Notes: generated from the sequence alone by a model not told the origin. A DNA stretch of 64,000 nucleotides from Methanolobus sp. UBA32 (GCA_002507205.1 DAZF01000004.1:1-64000); one strand, 5' to 3'; numbered from the stretch's first letter, positions 51,950-60,721 are shown. Translations and numbers: made by a program.

Positions 51950-52419
51950 TACTCTTCATCCAGTGATTCATTTATATTCCTCAGCACCTCTGCAACGAGC
52001 ATCTGGACCTCTGTGGCATGTCCTTCAGGAACATCACTTCCCTCAGTGTCCATGAGTTTTTTGATGTCATTCACCATCTGATGGATCATCGACAGCATCT
52101 CTTCCTGCGTGATCAGACCTGCATAATATGCATAAAAAAATGTAGTGCCACTGCGTTGTACCTTTTTCTTGAAAGATGACCTGGCATTTGAGACTTCCTG
52201 CCTTGAATAAGACTCATCCATAAACGGAACAAGCTCCGGCAGGTTCTCACCTATCCACGTCATTTCAGACTGGTTGGAGAGATTCTTAAAATCCGCACAC
52301 ATCCGGGACACGACCCATTCCCTTGCTGTAAGATGTGTTGTTTCTTTCAAAAATCGAGTTACATCGGAATAACTTTTGTTATCCACCTTCTTGAATTTAC
52401 GATATTTATTCACTGCCAT
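51946..52419 (-). CDS. DUF5806-family protein
   Basis: A 157-residue protein like the DUF5806 family of halophilic archaea and methanogens. Recognised segments: NKYRKFKKVDNKSYSDVTRF, TTHLTAREWVVSRMCADF, EMTWIGENLPELVPFM and FKKKVQRSGTTFFYAYYAG. The region around TAREWVVSRMCADF may be a helix-turn-helix, suggesting a DNA or RNA contact, which is inferred. Ends with an acidic helix (EVLRNINESLDEEY). It converges with a hypothetical gene by a 4-bp overlap and diverges from the usp gene by 101 bp. Confidence 0.8.
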   Translation of the reverse strand: MAVNKYRKFKKVDNKSYSDVTRFLKETTHLTAREWVVSRMCADFKNLSNQSEMTWIGENLPELVPFMDESYSRQEVSNARSSFKKKVQRSGTTFFYAYYAGLITQEEMLSMIHQMVNDIKKLMDTEGSDVPEGHATEVQMLVAEVLRNINESLDEEY

Positions 52420-52503
52420 TCACCCATCATAAGACTGACACATACCTTGTATTGCAGCCATTGTGTTACACAATGGTATTCCAACATATTTAATTATAAC
52501 TTG

Positions 52504-52521
52504 TTCAATTCACAAATTGAA
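52504..52521. promoter_or_regulatory. Inverted repeat over the start of the universal stress protein gene
   Basis: TTCAATT-CACA-AATTGAA, arms of 7 bp, ending in the first base of the ATG at 52521. A TATA-like TTAATTATAA sits at 52489-52500, so the mRNA is probably short-leadered. The repeat could be an operator or translation-control hairpin. Confidence 0.4.
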
Positions 52522-52931
52522 TGAAAATACTCATCCCTACAGATGGTTCCATATATTCTTCAAATGCAGCCAGGGTTGCAGCCAGGATAGCTTTGAAACA
52601 TGAGTATGAGCTAATTGTCCTTCACGTTGTCCCCGACAAGGGATTCTCAAGAAAGACATGGCAAAAAGAAGGAGCAGATAGCGTAATCTCCACGATCACA
52701 GATATTCTTGTGGAATCAGGATGCGACAGCGATAAAATCGAGGCCCTTATAGAGGACGGGAGCGCGCCCGAGAAAATTGTTGAGGTTGCGAAAAATAGAG
52801 GCGTTGATCGCATAGTCATTGGCACACAGGGCAAAAATGGCCTTAAAAAGCTAGTAGGGTCCGTCACAGAGAAAGTACTGCAAATATCAGACGTACTTGT
52901 ATTGGTAGTGCCACCAAATTACATGATTTAA
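52521..52931 (+). CDS. Universal stress protein (UspA family)
   Basis: A 136-residue, cytosolic, ATP-binding UspA-fold protein. The start MKILIPTDGSIYSSNAARVA and the nucleotide motif GTQGKNGLKKLVGSVTEKVL (G-x2-G-x9-GS, about residues 103-122) are visible, so ATP binding is expected. Single gene, followed by a bidirectional hairpin terminator. The physiological role in stress survival is not determined for archaeal members. Confidence 0.92.
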   Translation: MKILIPTDGSIYSSNAARVAARIALKHEYELIVLHVVPDKGFSRKTWQKEGADSVISTITDILVESGCDSDKIEALIEDGSAPEKIVEVAKNRGVDRIVIGTQGKNGLKKLVGSVTEKVLQISDVLVLVVPPNYMI

Positions 52932-52952
52932 GATTAAAAGTCAAAACAAAAT

Positions 52953-53005
52953 AAAAAAGGCTTTAGAATAGCATTGCACATTACACCATGCTAAGAGCCT
53001 TTTTT
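52953..53005. terminator. Bidirectional hairpin terminator between usp and a convergent gene
   Basis: A long interrupted stem pairs AAAAAAGGCT (52953-52962) with AGCCTTTTTT (52996-53005), and inside it AGCAT (52970-52974) with ATGCT (52988-52992). A runs at one side and T runs at the other give a T-run in both directions. It overlaps the last codons of the convergent gene at 52981-53793 and can stop both transcripts. Confidence 0.7.
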
Positions 53006-53793
53006 ATTGTTTCTTTTCCTGAACGCACATCTTCAATGGAGAAAACTTCCATATTGTAGATTCCTTTGTAACCCCCTAATTCCTTCAGGGCACTGTAATC
53101 AATTGTCCCTGCCCCCGGAGCCAGGTGTTCATCCCCATCATAATTGCTGGTCCAGACCCCTCCATTGTCATGGACATGCACATGGACCACATATGGAGCA
53201 AGCGTCTTTGCAAATTCATGGAGCTTTGTACGGTCGCCCCCGCAGGTCAGGTTCGCATGACCAATATCAAAAGTTGCACCCAGATTATCAGAATTCACCT
53301 CTTCAACGGCCCTTACAAGTTCTTCGGCATTACAACACATATTGCCGGTTGAAGTACCTTCCTTGTTCTCAAGCCCCAGCAGCACTCCGCAGTCCTCAGC
53401 ATAATCGGCAAGGACTTTCAGGTTGATCACCATCTTATTGAAACAGGCTTGATGATCGTGGTCAAATCTTCCGGGATGCAGGACGATCGCCCTTGAACCA
53501 AGCCTTGAGGCAAGTTCAATGGATTCCCTGATAAGACGAAACTCCCGATCTCCCATGTCAGCAGTATCAACAACCACATCTTTGGGATAGGTAGGAACAT
53601 CTGCAAAATAGGGAGCATGAAGTGAGGTTTGCAGGTCGAATGCAGATAGTTCGTCAAGTATCGACTCAAGAATATCCTGTTGCAATATGGAATTCTCATA
53701 CACACCAAGTTTTGGCATGTAAAGTTCTACGGATTGCAATTCAGAAGCTATTTGGGAAAAGTTGCCTGCAAAGGATGAAGCACCTAATATCAT
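52981..53793 (-). CDS. Sugar phosphate isomerase/epimerase-like TIM barrel protein
   Basis: A 270-residue xylose isomerase-type TIM-barrel protein (AP endonuclease 2 fold). Metal-binding segments visible: TSLHAPYF (about residues 57-64), IVLHPGRFDHDHQ (about 101-113), GLENKEGT (about 138-145), ATFDIGHANLT (about 173-183) and HVHVHDNGGVW (about 208-218). Such proteins act on sugars, inosose or DNA abasic sites (endonuclease IV); without the full endo IV residues, the isomerase-like class is preferred. A single gene between the usp terminator and the divergent U32 gene. The substrate is unknown. Confidence 0.85.
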   Translation of the reverse strand: MILGASSFAGNFSQIASELQSVELYMPKLGVYENSILQQDILESILDELSAFDLQTSLHAPYFADVPTYPKDVVVDTADMGDREFRLIRESIELASRLGSRAIVLHPGRFDHDHQACFNKMVINLKVLADYAEDCGVLLGLENKEGTSTGNMCCNAEELVRAVEEVNSDNLGATFDIGHANLTCGGDRTKLHEFAKTLAPYVVHVHVHDNGGVWTSNYDGDEHLAPGAGTIDYSALKELGGYKGIYNMEVFSIEDVRSGKETIKKALSMV

Positions 53794-53883
53794 GACTAAC
53801 TGGTTAGAATAGCCCTTGATAAGATTTTTGCTTTATTTCGGAGAACCAAAATACTTATCTAAATTAAAGAGTACCACCAAACA

Positions 53884-54915
53884 ATGAAACTGTATGCGCC
53901 ACATGTTGGCCACCTTGAGGGACTTGAGGAACTGCTCAACGGTTCCAAAGATATATATGGCATCTACATGGCTGGTACTCCGGACTATGTGGGCACCGGA
54001 AGGACAAATCTCAGTGCACCGGGACTTGAAGATATAGCTGAGCAAACCGGGTATGCACATGAGAAGGGAGTCAAAATGGAGATCGTCCTTAACAGTTCAT
54101 GTATGGGAGGAATACACCTCACCCCTGAAGGATACAACAGGATCAGCTGGTATTTTAAGCAGCTAAATAACATCGGGATAGATTCCATAACCGTTGCAGA
54201 GCCGTACTTTGTGGAAATGCTTGCAAAGGAATATGACATGGAAGTCGTGGTATCGGTCCTTTCGTTTGTTGACTCTCCGCAGAAGGCAGAATTCTATGAA
54301 CAACTTGGAGCAAATACCATAGTAATAGACCCGGTTGTTAACCGGGACTTCGATAAACTGGAAGCGATAAGGGGTGCAGTTTCCACTGACCTGAAACTTC
54401 TGGTAAATGAAGGATGTCTTTATCAGTGTCCTTTCAGATATGCGCACTTCAATTTCTTTTCCCATGCAAACGGACCGGGACCAAAACTGAATGTACTTGA
54501 TGACTACTACTATTACAAGTGCCTGTCACTCAGAATAAGCGACCCTCAACAGCTCATCAAGTCGCCGTGGATAAGACCGGAAGACCTTAAGGAATACAAG
54601 CATATAACAGACATCTTCAAGATAGGAGGAAGGACACATTTCCCCAACTGGATACTTAACAATGTCCAGGCCTATGCGAACGAATCATATGATGGCAACC
54701 TCATGGACCTGCTGGATTGTCCCAAGGACCTGAAAGACCTGTTCTACATACCAAATAAAGAACTGGATGGTGCCATATCCCAGTGGAAGCAATGCAATAA
54801 AGTCTGCAATAAATGCGGGTACTGCAAAAGACTGGCAGAGAAGATAATAAAAGTGTATTCCACAGAAGGTTGCGAAAACGTACTCAAGCCCCTTAAGGAA
54901 AATGGAGGCAAATAA
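53884..54915 (+). CDS. Peptidase U32-family protein
   Basis: A 343-residue protein of the U32 peptidase/UbiV-RlhA-like family. The N-terminus (KLYAPHVGHLEGLEELLNGS) fits the family TIM barrel. Cysteines lie in LLVNEGCLYQCPFRYAH (about residues 175-191) and at the C-terminus (KQCNKVCNKCGYCKRLAEKI, about 300-320). Such cysteines bind an Fe-S cluster in some family members. The gene overlaps a small Cys-rich gene by ATGA, and that gene lies 260 bp before mtrE. Family members modify RNA or mature cofactors; protease activity is doubtful. The mtr link is positional. Confidence 0.85.
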   Translation: MKLYAPHVGHLEGLEELLNGSKDIYGIYMAGTPDYVGTGRTNLSAPGLEDIAEQTGYAHEKGVKMEIVLNSSCMGGIHLTPEGYNRISWYFKQLNNIGIDSITVAEPYFVEMLAKEYDMEVVVSVLSFVDSPQKAEFYEQLGANTIVIDPVVNRDFDKLEAIRGAVSTDLKLLVNEGCLYQCPFRYAHFNFFSHANGPGPKLNVLDDYYYYKCLSLRISDPQQLIKSPWIRPEDLKEYKHITDIFKIGGRTHFPNWILNNVQAYANESYDGNLMDLLDCPKDLKDLFYIPNKELDGAISQWKQCNKVCNKCGYCKRLAEKIIKVYSTEGCENVLKPLKENGGK

Positions 54916-55301
54916 TGACAATTACAGAAACATTATCAAAGAACCGTGGTGAGCTTGAGATCAAACTGAGGAACCTGCTGGCAAAACCGGTTTTTCTCAT
55001 AGAGATGGATGCCTTTGCCCTCCCCTGCGGATGCAAAGGAGCTACTATAAACACGAGAGGATTACAATATGATGACCTTGAAATATTTGAGGAGCATATT
55101 AGTAAGTACCTGAAGGAGACTTCAGAGAATCTTGAAATTGAGCCGTCTTTTCTTTTTGCAAGGCTTGTGCCTGGCACGGCAGAGATTGCCTCACTGAATA
55201 GCAGAGTGCTTTGTAACAGGTGTTACATGGATTTTGCCCGGGGCAGCGGCAAGAAGCCACGACCCGATATATATATACTTAACTTTGTGCGAAGGGAATA
55301 A
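54912..55301 (+). CDS. Conserved methanogen protein (DUF5402-like) upstream of the mtr operon
   Basis: A small protein of 128-129 aa (ATG at 54915, after the U32 stop overlap). It has paired cysteines in LPCGCKGATINTRG (about residues 36-49) and LCNRCYMDFARG (about 98-109), a plausible four-Cys metal site, and a PGTAEIASLNSRV segment. It may correspond to the methanogen family DUF5402, but I am unsure of that label. It is coupled to the U32-type gene and is the last gene before the mtr operon. Role unknown; the pairing suggests the two proteins act together. Confidence 0.7.
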   Translation: MMTITETLSKNRGELEIKLRNLLAKPVFLIEMDAFALPCGCKGATINTRGLQYDDLEIFEEHISKYLKETSENLEIEPSFLFARLVPGTAEIASLNSRVLCNRCYMDFARGSGKKPRPDIYILNFVRRE

Positions 55302-55409
55302 AATCCAATTTTTTACTATTTTTTTAGATATATATTTTTACCGTTGGTTGCTATCGGATATTTTAGAACAATGCAACCGAAAATAACAATCCTTTTGATT
55401 ATATCCATT

Positions 55410-55440
55410 CGAAAGATTTAAGAAGTATTTAATATAATGC
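55410..55440 (+). promoter_or_regulatory. mtrE: Candidate mtr operon promoter
   Basis: The sequence CGAAAGATTTAAGAAGTA and then TTTAATATAATG resembles an archaeal BRE/TATA combination about 120-150 bp before mtrE. If it is used, the mRNA has a leader of roughly 100 nt. A second TATA-like stretch occurs at 55323-55340. The SD before mtrE (AAGGAGG) is strong. The region 55302-55561 holds no ORF. Confidence 0.4.
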
Positions 55441-55561
55441 AAACCACTTGACGTTAGTCTACGCCATAGCAATTACAATAGAGACTCGATAAAAATATTA
55501 TTGTGATTTTGGCACGATTACGCTTAATTGATTAATACAACATAAAAAGGAGGAAATGTGA

Positions 55562-56476
55562 ATGGAACCGCTCACAGGTATGGGCGTACTCGCACTTATG
55601 GGTGCAGCTGCAACTATTGCAGGTGCCTCTGAAGACCTTGAATCAGATGTTGGGTCACAAAGTAACCCGAACTCTCAAGTGCAGTTAGCGCCCCAAATGA
55701 TGTATCCTCACAGGATATATAGTAAAGCTGTTTCTGGTGAACCACCATCGAACGCACTTATGTGTGCAATTGGAGGAACAACCGCATCCGTTTTGATTAC
55801 CGCTGGTGCATCTGCAGTACTGGCATTGGTCATTGGAGCAATTGTCGCTGCAGCAATACATGGCACATATTCAGTGACCGCATATTTCGGCAGATCAGCA
55901 AGTCAGAAACGTTTCAAACAACCAGTTTATCTTGATTTGATTGCAAGTCACACACCCGTCATTATGGGATATTCCTTTATCACAACATTCTGTATACTTG
56001 TGGTATCATATCTTATGGTGGCTGTATTGGCACACCCATTCCCACTGCCACTTCTGGCATTCATTTGGGGAATCACTGTTGGTGCTATCGGTTCATCAAC
56101 CGGTGACGTACACTACGGTGCAGAACGTGAATTCCAGAACGTCGAATACGGATCAGGTCTTAACGCTGCAAACTCCGGTAACATCGTGAGAAAAGCAGAG
56201 TCCGGCCTTAGAAATGGTATCGACAATTCCTGGTTCTGCGCAAAATTCGGTGGACCTGTAACAGGTCTTGCTTTTGGAATGACCGTTTTCCTCAGTGGCT
56301 GGATCACAGCAGTGTTCGATGCTACAAAGGGAGATGCGATCGGCTGGGTTTCAGTCATCGCTGGTGTAATAATTGTACTTATACTTATTTTATGGAACAG
56401 GAATATTGAAGTTGCTGCCCGTGCTGCATATGGAACATACAAGGAAGATGAAGCAGAAGCAGAGGTGGCCGCATGA
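55562..56476 (+). CDS. mtrE: Tetrahydromethanopterin S-methyltransferase subunit E
   Basis: Membrane subunit (304 aa) of the Na+-translocating methyltransferase that moves a methyl group from methyl-tetrahydrosarcinapterin to coenzyme M. The N-terminus (MEPLTGMGVLALMGAAATIA) and the loop VQLAPQMMYPHRIYSKAVSG match MtrE, and about six membrane segments are visible. The AGGAGG SD at 55549-55554 is strong. It is the first gene of the operon; its stop overlaps mtrD by ATGA. The subunit forms part of the membrane channel with C and D. Confidence 0.97.
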   Translation: MEPLTGMGVLALMGAAATIAGASEDLESDVGSQSNPNSQVQLAPQMMYPHRIYSKAVSGEPPSNALMCAIGGTTASVLITAGASAVLALVIGAIVAAAIHGTYSVTAYFGRSASQKRFKQPVYLDLIASHTPVIMGYSFITTFCILVVSYLMVAVLAHPFPLPLLAFIWGITVGAIGSSTGDVHYGAEREFQNVEYGSGLNAANSGNIVRKAESGLRNGIDNSWFCAKFGGPVTGLAFGMTVFLSGWITAVFDATKGDAIGWVSVIAGVIIVLILILWNRNIEVAARAAYGTYKEDEAEAEVAA

Positions 56477-57192
56477 TCGATATAGCAGGAATTTTAATGG
56501 AAAACATACTCTACGTGATCCTTATCACATTAGGTGGAGTACTCATTTCATGGAGTGTCCACTTCGTACCAGTAGGTGGTGCTCCGGCAGCTATGGCACA
56601 GGCGACAGGTATCGGTACAGGTACCGTACAGCTCGCAGCTGGTGCAGGTCTTACAGGTCTTGTAACAGCAGGTGCCATGATGCAGATATCAGATAGCATG
56701 GCACTTATCCTTGCATCCGGTGCAGCCGGTGCAATGATCATGATATCTGTGACAATGATAGTAGGAACATGGGTATATGCATATGGTGTCGGTTGTCCAC
56801 CAGCATCAGCAAAGGTCAAGTATGACCCAATTACAAAGGACAGACAGGACCTCTACGTCTCACAGGGTACTGAGGGACACGGACTTCCAACCGTATCTTA
56901 TGTAAGTGGCGTAATCGGTGGTGGCCTCGGTGGTATTGGTGGTTCCCTGATATACTACGCACTCATGAGCATTGACAACGGACTTGCCCTTCCAGAGCTT
57001 GTAGGTATAGCCAGTGTTTTTGCAGTAGGTATCTTCTTCGTGAATGCGGTAATCCCGTCCTATAACATAGGAGGAACCATCGAAGGTTTCCACGACCCTA
57101 AGTTCAAGAGATGGCCAAAGGCAGTTCTCGCATCCCTTATAGCAACTTTCTTCTGTGCACTTGTCGGTGTACTGACAATAGGAGGTCTGTAA
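56473..57192 (+). CDS. mtrD: Tetrahydromethanopterin S-methyltransferase subunit D
   Basis: Integral membrane subunit (239 aa), about six helices with Gly/Ala-rich stretches (GVLISWSVHFVPVGGAPAAM, LAAGAGLTGLVTAGAMMQIS). The loop CPPASAKVKYDPITKDRQD is an MtrD landmark. It forms the sodium-conducting membrane part with MtrC and MtrE. Translation is coupled upstream with mtrE (ATGA), and its stop directly adjoins mtrC. Length and membrane pattern are normal. Confidence 0.97.
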   Translation: MIDIAGILMENILYVILITLGGVLISWSVHFVPVGGAPAAMAQATGIGTGTVQLAAGAGLTGLVTAGAMMQISDSMALILASGAAGAMIMISVTMIVGTWVYAYGVGCPPASAKVKYDPITKDRQDLYVSQGTEGHGLPTVSYVSGVIGGGLGGIGGSLIYYALMSIDNGLALPELVGIASVFAVGIFFVNAVIPSYNIGGTIEGFHDPKFKRWPKAVLASLIATFFCALVGVLTIGGL

Positions 57193-58002
57193 ATGTCAGC
57201 AGGTGGAAGTGGAGCAGCCGCAGAGGCAATCCCACAGAATAAAATAATAGCCTTCGGTGTAGCAGGCGGACTTATCGGAATATACGCAGCATATTTCCTT
57301 GTGGACATGGTCGGACAATATATGTCCTTCATCGGTGCCCTTGGTGCAATATGCGGTATGATCTGGGGCGCAGCAGCAGTCAGAAGGGTAGCAAGTTACG
57401 GTCTTGGTACCGGTGTACCTTCAATCGGTATGCTTGCACTCGGTATGGGAGTAGTTGCAGCAACATTCGGACTTGCAGTTGGAGGCATAGCAGGACCTGT
57501 AATTGCACTGATCACAGCAGCCATCATCGGTCTTATGATCGGTGTCCTTGCAAACAAAGTACTTAGCATGGGCATCCCAATCATGGAAGTATCCATGACA
57601 GAGATCGCAACAGCCGGAACGATCACCATCATTGGCCTTGCTGTAGCAATGACAGGAACATTTGACTTCGATGTAGTACTCCCGCAGGTAATCACTACAG
57701 GATACATTGCAGTGATTTTCATTGCAGGCGGACTTGCAATTCTTCACCCATTCAATGCAAACCTCGGACCTGACGAGAAACAGGACAGGACACTTATGTG
57801 CGCATTGGAAAAGGGTGCAATCGCAATGATCGTTGCAGGAATTGTCGCAACCGTTAACGCTGGTGCATCCGGTGCACTCACAATCCTCATAGGACTTGCA
57901 CTCTGGTACATAGGATTCAGCGGATACTATGACCGTGTAAAGAGAGACGCATACGTAGTTGTCGGAACTGGCATGCTGCCTACAAAGGAGGAATTGGAAT
58001 GA
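57193..58002 (+). CDS. mtrC: Tetrahydromethanopterin S-methyltransferase subunit C
   Basis: Membrane subunit (269 aa) with about seven helices. The start directly follows the mtrD stop. Signature stretches are [20 protein letters not shown] and [20 protein letters not shown] near the N-terminus and [20 protein letters not shown] before the last helices (about residues 193-212). It builds the membrane core with D and E. Overlaps mtrB by ATGA. Confidence 0.97.
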   Translation: MSAGGSGAAAEAIPQNKIIAFGVAGGLIGIYAAYFLVDMVGQYMSFIGALGAICGMIWGAAAVRRVASYGLGTGVPSIGMLALGMGVVAATFGLAVGGIAGPVIALITAAIIGLMIGVLANKVLSMGIPIMEVSMTEIATAGTITIIGLAVAMTGTFDFDVVLPQVITTGYIAVIFIAGGLAILHPFNANLGPDEKQDRTLMCALEKGAIAMIVAGIVATVNAGASGALTILIGLALWYIGFSGYYDRVKRDAYVVVGTGMLPTKEELE

Positions 58003-58313
58003 GCATGGTACATGTAGCCCCTGAAGCACATCTTGTACTGGACCCACTTACGTCTCTTCTTGCAGCAGAAAGAGAAGACGTGATCCAGTATTCAATGGAC
58101 CCTATAATGGCACAGCTTGATGAACTAGACAAAATAGCTGATGACCTTATCAACTCCCTGTCACCAAACAAAGAATTGATGAACTCATTCCCAGGACGTG
58201 AAAACACTTCATACCACGCAGGTTTCTATGGTAACACATTCTACGGCGTAGTGGTCGGTCTGGGAGTTGCGGGACTTATGCTTCTGGTTATGGGCGCATT
58301 AGGAGTGATGTGA
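57999..58313 (+). CDS. mtrB: Tetrahydromethanopterin S-methyltransferase subunit B
   Basis: Small subunit (104 aa) with a cytoplasmic N-terminal helical part ([20 protein letters not shown], about residues 14-33) and one membrane helix near the C-terminus ([20 protein letters not shown]). It surrounds the stalk with A, F and G in the complex. Its stop is followed by the mtrA start after one base. Confidence 0.96.
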   Translation: MSMVHVAPEAHLVLDPLTSLLAAEREDVIQYSMDPIMAQLDELDKIADDLINSLSPNKELMNSFPGRENTSYHAGFYGNTFYGVVVGLGVAGLMLLVMGALGVM

Positions 58314-58314
58314 A

Positions 58315-59043
58315 ATGGTAGATAAAAGAGAACCAGCAGTAGGGTGGCCAATCCTTAAGGGAGAATACGATGTTGGCGACGTAAAGAACTGTGTTGCTGT
58401 TGTAACATGTGGTTCACACCTTGCAGCAGGCCCACAGTTGGATGCAGGCGCATGCCTGACAGGTCCATGTAAGACCGAGAACCTTGGTCTTGAAAAAGTG
58501 GTTGCCCACATAATATCAAACCCAAATATCAGATTCCTTCTTGTAACGGGTTCTGAAGTAAAGGGTCACATTACAGGTGAAGCGATCGTCAAGATCCACC
58601 AGAACGGTGTCAAAGACAACAGGATCGTCGGTGCATCTGGTGCTATCCCTTATGTGGAGAACCTGTCAGATGCAGCAATCGAGAGATTCCAGCAGCAGGT
58701 CGAATGTATCGATTTCATCGGTACTGAGGACATGAATGCCATTACTGCAAAGATAAAGGAATATGCATCTAAGGACCCTGGAGCTTTCGACGCAGACCCA
58801 ATGGTACTTGAAGTAGGTGGCGGAGACAGCGAGGATGCAGCGGAAGCCGGCGGACTTAAGCCAATGGCAGCTGAAATTGCAACCGTCAGAAGCAGGATAC
58901 TGAGCATCAACAAAGAAATGATGGCTATCGGTAACCTTAACAAGTTCCACTCCGGTGTGCATGCAGGAAAGGTAGAAGGAGTAATGATCGGTCTTGCAAT
59001 AACATTGTCACTACTTGGAATGCTACTGTTCGGAGGTAACTGA
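58315..59043 (+). CDS. mtrA: Tetrahydromethanopterin S-methyltransferase subunit A (corrinoid protein)
   Basis: Cobamide-binding subunit (242 aa) that carries the methyl group between MtrH and coenzyme M. The cytoplasmic domain covers about residues 1-175, with the cobalt-ligand histidine H85 in [10 protein letters not shown], matching the known His of MtrA. The C-terminal anchor is a single membrane helix (about 220-240). It starts 1 bp past mtrB and ends 1 bp before mtrF. Confidence 0.97.
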   Translation: MVDKREPAVGWPILKGEYDVGDVKNCVAVVTCGSHLAAGPQLDAGACLTGPCKTENLGLEKVVAHIISNPNIRFLLVTGSEVKGHITGEAIVKIHQNGVKDNRIVGASGAIPYVENLSDAAIERFQQQVECIDFIGTEDMNAITAKIKEYASKDPGAFDADPMVLEVGGGDSEDAAEAGGLKPMAAEIATVRSRILSINKEMMAIGNLNKFHSGVHAGKVEGVMIGLAITLSLLGMLLFGGN

Positions 59044-59044
59044 G

Positions 59045-59272
59045 ATGGCAGAAGAAGAATATGGAAAAGGCGTACCAATGGTCATAAGCCCACAGATGGG
59101 AGCCATTGAAGCTGTAATCGAAGACATCCGTTACAGAGCCCAGCTTATTGCAAGGAACCAGAAGCTTGATTCAGGTGTATCTGCAACAGGCGTGTCTGGT
59201 TTTATAGCAGGATTCGTGTTTGCGCTGGTAATGGTAGTAATAATACCTATGTTCGTCTGGAAGGTGATGTAA
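59045..59272 (+). CDS. mtrF: Tetrahydromethanopterin S-methyltransferase subunit F
   Basis: Single-pass subunit (75 aa), homologous to the C-terminal region of MtrA: soluble part then one helix ([20 protein letters not shown], about residues 50-69). The start ATG at 59045 is right after the mtrA stop; an upstream in-frame start inside mtrA is not credible. It lies one base before mtrG. Confidence 0.95.
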   Translation: MAEEEYGKGVPMVISPQMGAIEAVIEDIRYRAQLIARNQKLDSGVSATGVSGFIAGFVFALVMVVIIPMFVWKVM

Positions 59273-59273
59273 A

Positions 59274-59507
59274 ATGGCTGACAGTAACGACAGGGTACCA
59301 AGCGTAGTTACAGACCCGGAAGACTTCAATGCAGTACTTGAGAAACTCAACAAAATAGATGAGAAGATCGAGTTTGTTAACAGTGAAGTAGCACAACGTA
59401 TCGGAAAGAAAGTAGGAAGAGACATAGGAATATTATACGGAGCTGTTGTTGGAATTATCATATTCCTGCTGTACGTTCTGTTCCTTGCACCTATGCTCGG
59501 TATTTAA
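59274..59507 (+). CDS. mtrG: Tetrahydromethanopterin S-methyltransferase subunit G
   Basis: Small subunit (77 aa) with an N-terminal helix-forming cytoplasmic part (VTDPEDFNAVLEKLNKIDEK) and one C-terminal membrane helix (GIIIFLLYVLFLAPMLGI-like, about residues 57-75). The motif RIGKKVGRDIGILYGAVVG is typical of MtrG. Eighteen bases separate it from mtrH. Confidence 0.95.
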   Translation: MADSNDRVPSVVTDPEDFNAVLEKLNKIDEKIEFVNSEVAQRIGKKVGRDIGILYGAVVGIIIFLLYVLFLAPMLGI

Positions 59508-59525
59508 AATAAAGAGGTTGTTCAT

Positions 59526-60482
59526 ATGTTCAAATTTGACAAGAAACAAGAAGTATTCGATGTCGGCGGGGTCAAGTTCGGTGGCCAGCCAGGGCAATAC
59601 CCAACAGTGCTTATAGGAACGATGTTCTACAACAGGCACAAGATCGTGACTGATGAAGACAAGGGTGTCTTCGATGTAGAGGCTGCAAACAGACTCTGGC
59701 AGGGAATGGTTGACATGGGACAGGTAACTGGTAACCCTATCGTAAACCAGATTGTCGGAGAAACACCGGAAGCGATCAAGAAATATATCGACTGGTTCGT
59801 TGATATTGATGACAAGACACCATTCCTTATCGACTCATCTGCCGGCGATGTACGTGCAGCTGCAGCAGAGTATGTGACAGAGATCGGTGTAGCTGACAGA
59901 GCAATCTACAACTCAATCAATGCCAGTGTCCATGCTGACGAGATCGAGGCAATCAGGGACAGCGACATCAACGCTTCCATTGTGCTTGCATTCAATGCAA
60001 CCGACCCAAGCGTAAAAGGAAAACTTGAGATCCTTGAGAGCGGCGGTACAGGTCAGGAAAAAGGTATGCTTGAGATCGCAAAGGAATGTGGAATCACAAA
60101 ACCTTTGATCGATGTAGCAGCAACACCACTGGGCGCAGGTTCCGGTGCATCCATGAGAGCAGTAATTGCAATCAAGGGCCACCTCGGACTTCCTGTTGGC
60201 GGTGGATACCACAACATGGCATCCGCATGGGACTGGATGAAGACCTACAAAAAGCAGTTCGAGACAAGGGAAGAGAAGCAGGCAATTTACATGCCAGCTG
60301 ATATCGGAACAAACCTTGTACCACAGGTACTTGGATCAAACTTCCAGCTCTTCGGCCCTATCGAGAACACAGACAAAATATTCCCTGCAACAGCAATGGT
60401 TGACATTATGCTTGCAGAGACTGCAAAGGAACTCGGCCTTGAGATCATGGACGAGAACCACCCAATCAACAAGCTGGTTTAA
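59526..60482 (+). CDS. mtrH: Tetrahydromethanopterin S-methyltransferase subunit H
   Basis: Peripheral catalytic subunit (318 aa) with TIM-barrel methyltransferase fold, transferring the methyl from methyl-tetrahydrosarcinapterin to the MtrA corrinoid. Landmarks: FDVGGVKFGGQPGQYPTVLI near residue 10-30, GEVPEAIKKYIDWF-like GETPEAIKKYIDWF, PFLIDSSAGDVRAAAAEY (about residues 100-117), NSINASVHADEIEAIRD, GLPVGGGYHNMASAWDWM. Last gene of the operon. Strong T-rich tracts and a hairpin follow. Confidence 0.97.
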   Translation: MFKFDKKQEVFDVGGVKFGGQPGQYPTVLIGTMFYNRHKIVTDEDKGVFDVEAANRLWQGMVDMGQVTGNPIVNQIVGETPEAIKKYIDWFVDIDDKTPFLIDSSAGDVRAAAAEYVTEIGVADRAIYNSINASVHADEIEAIRDSDINASIVLAFNATDPSVKGKLEILESGGTGQEKGMLEIAKECGITKPLIDVAATPLGAGSGASMRAVIAIKGHLGLPVGGGYHNMASAWDWMKTYKKQFETREEKQAIYMPADIGTNLVPQVLGSNFQLFGPIENTDKIFPATAMVDIMLAETAKELGLEIMDENHPINKLV

Positions 60483-60490
60483 ACACCCAG

Positions 60491-60541
60491 CTTTCTTTTT
60501 TCTTTTTTAAATCATTCTAAAAAAGAGCCGCAGGCTTTTTT
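60491..60541 (+). terminator. mtr operon terminator (T-rich tracts plus hairpin)
   Basis: Immediately after mtrH the sequence has T-rich tracts (60491-60508) followed by a 9-bp stem, AAAAGAGCC (60521-60529) with GGCTTTTTT (60533-60541, one G-U pair), around a GCA loop, running into T's. This is well suited to stop a highly expressed operon. Confidence 0.6.
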
Positions 60542-60572
60542 GAGATCCCACTCCCCAACCTGCATAATAGTG

Positions 60573-60666
60573 TACACGACTCGTAGACGTGTATATTAAT
60601 AATACATATTGATGATATATAGAACCTCTGCAATACTGTGGAGTTTTAACAGTATAGCAACTATAC
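60573..60666. other. Cluster of three perfect inverted repeats before the GATase-like gene
   Basis: Three perfect repeats lie in 94 bp: TACACG-(9)-CGTGTA (60573-60593), ATACTGT-(9)-ACAGTAT (60633-60655) and GTATAG-CAA-CTATAC (60652-60666); the last two overlap, so they are mutually exclusive as hairpins. They start 32 bp after the mtr terminator and end 55 bp before the next gene. They may be a structured 5' leader, an sRNA or operators. Confidence 0.45.
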
Positions 60667-60721
60667 CAGAGTAACGTTGCCATGAGTAAAATAATTAAAG
60701 CAACAAATACTATCAGCTAAC

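Noticed and set aside
57421-58047. 208-codon antisense, Cys-rich ORF across mtrC and mtrB
   Set aside because: Shadow of mtrC codon usage; cysteines arise from the reverse complement of Ala and Gly codons of the sense gene.
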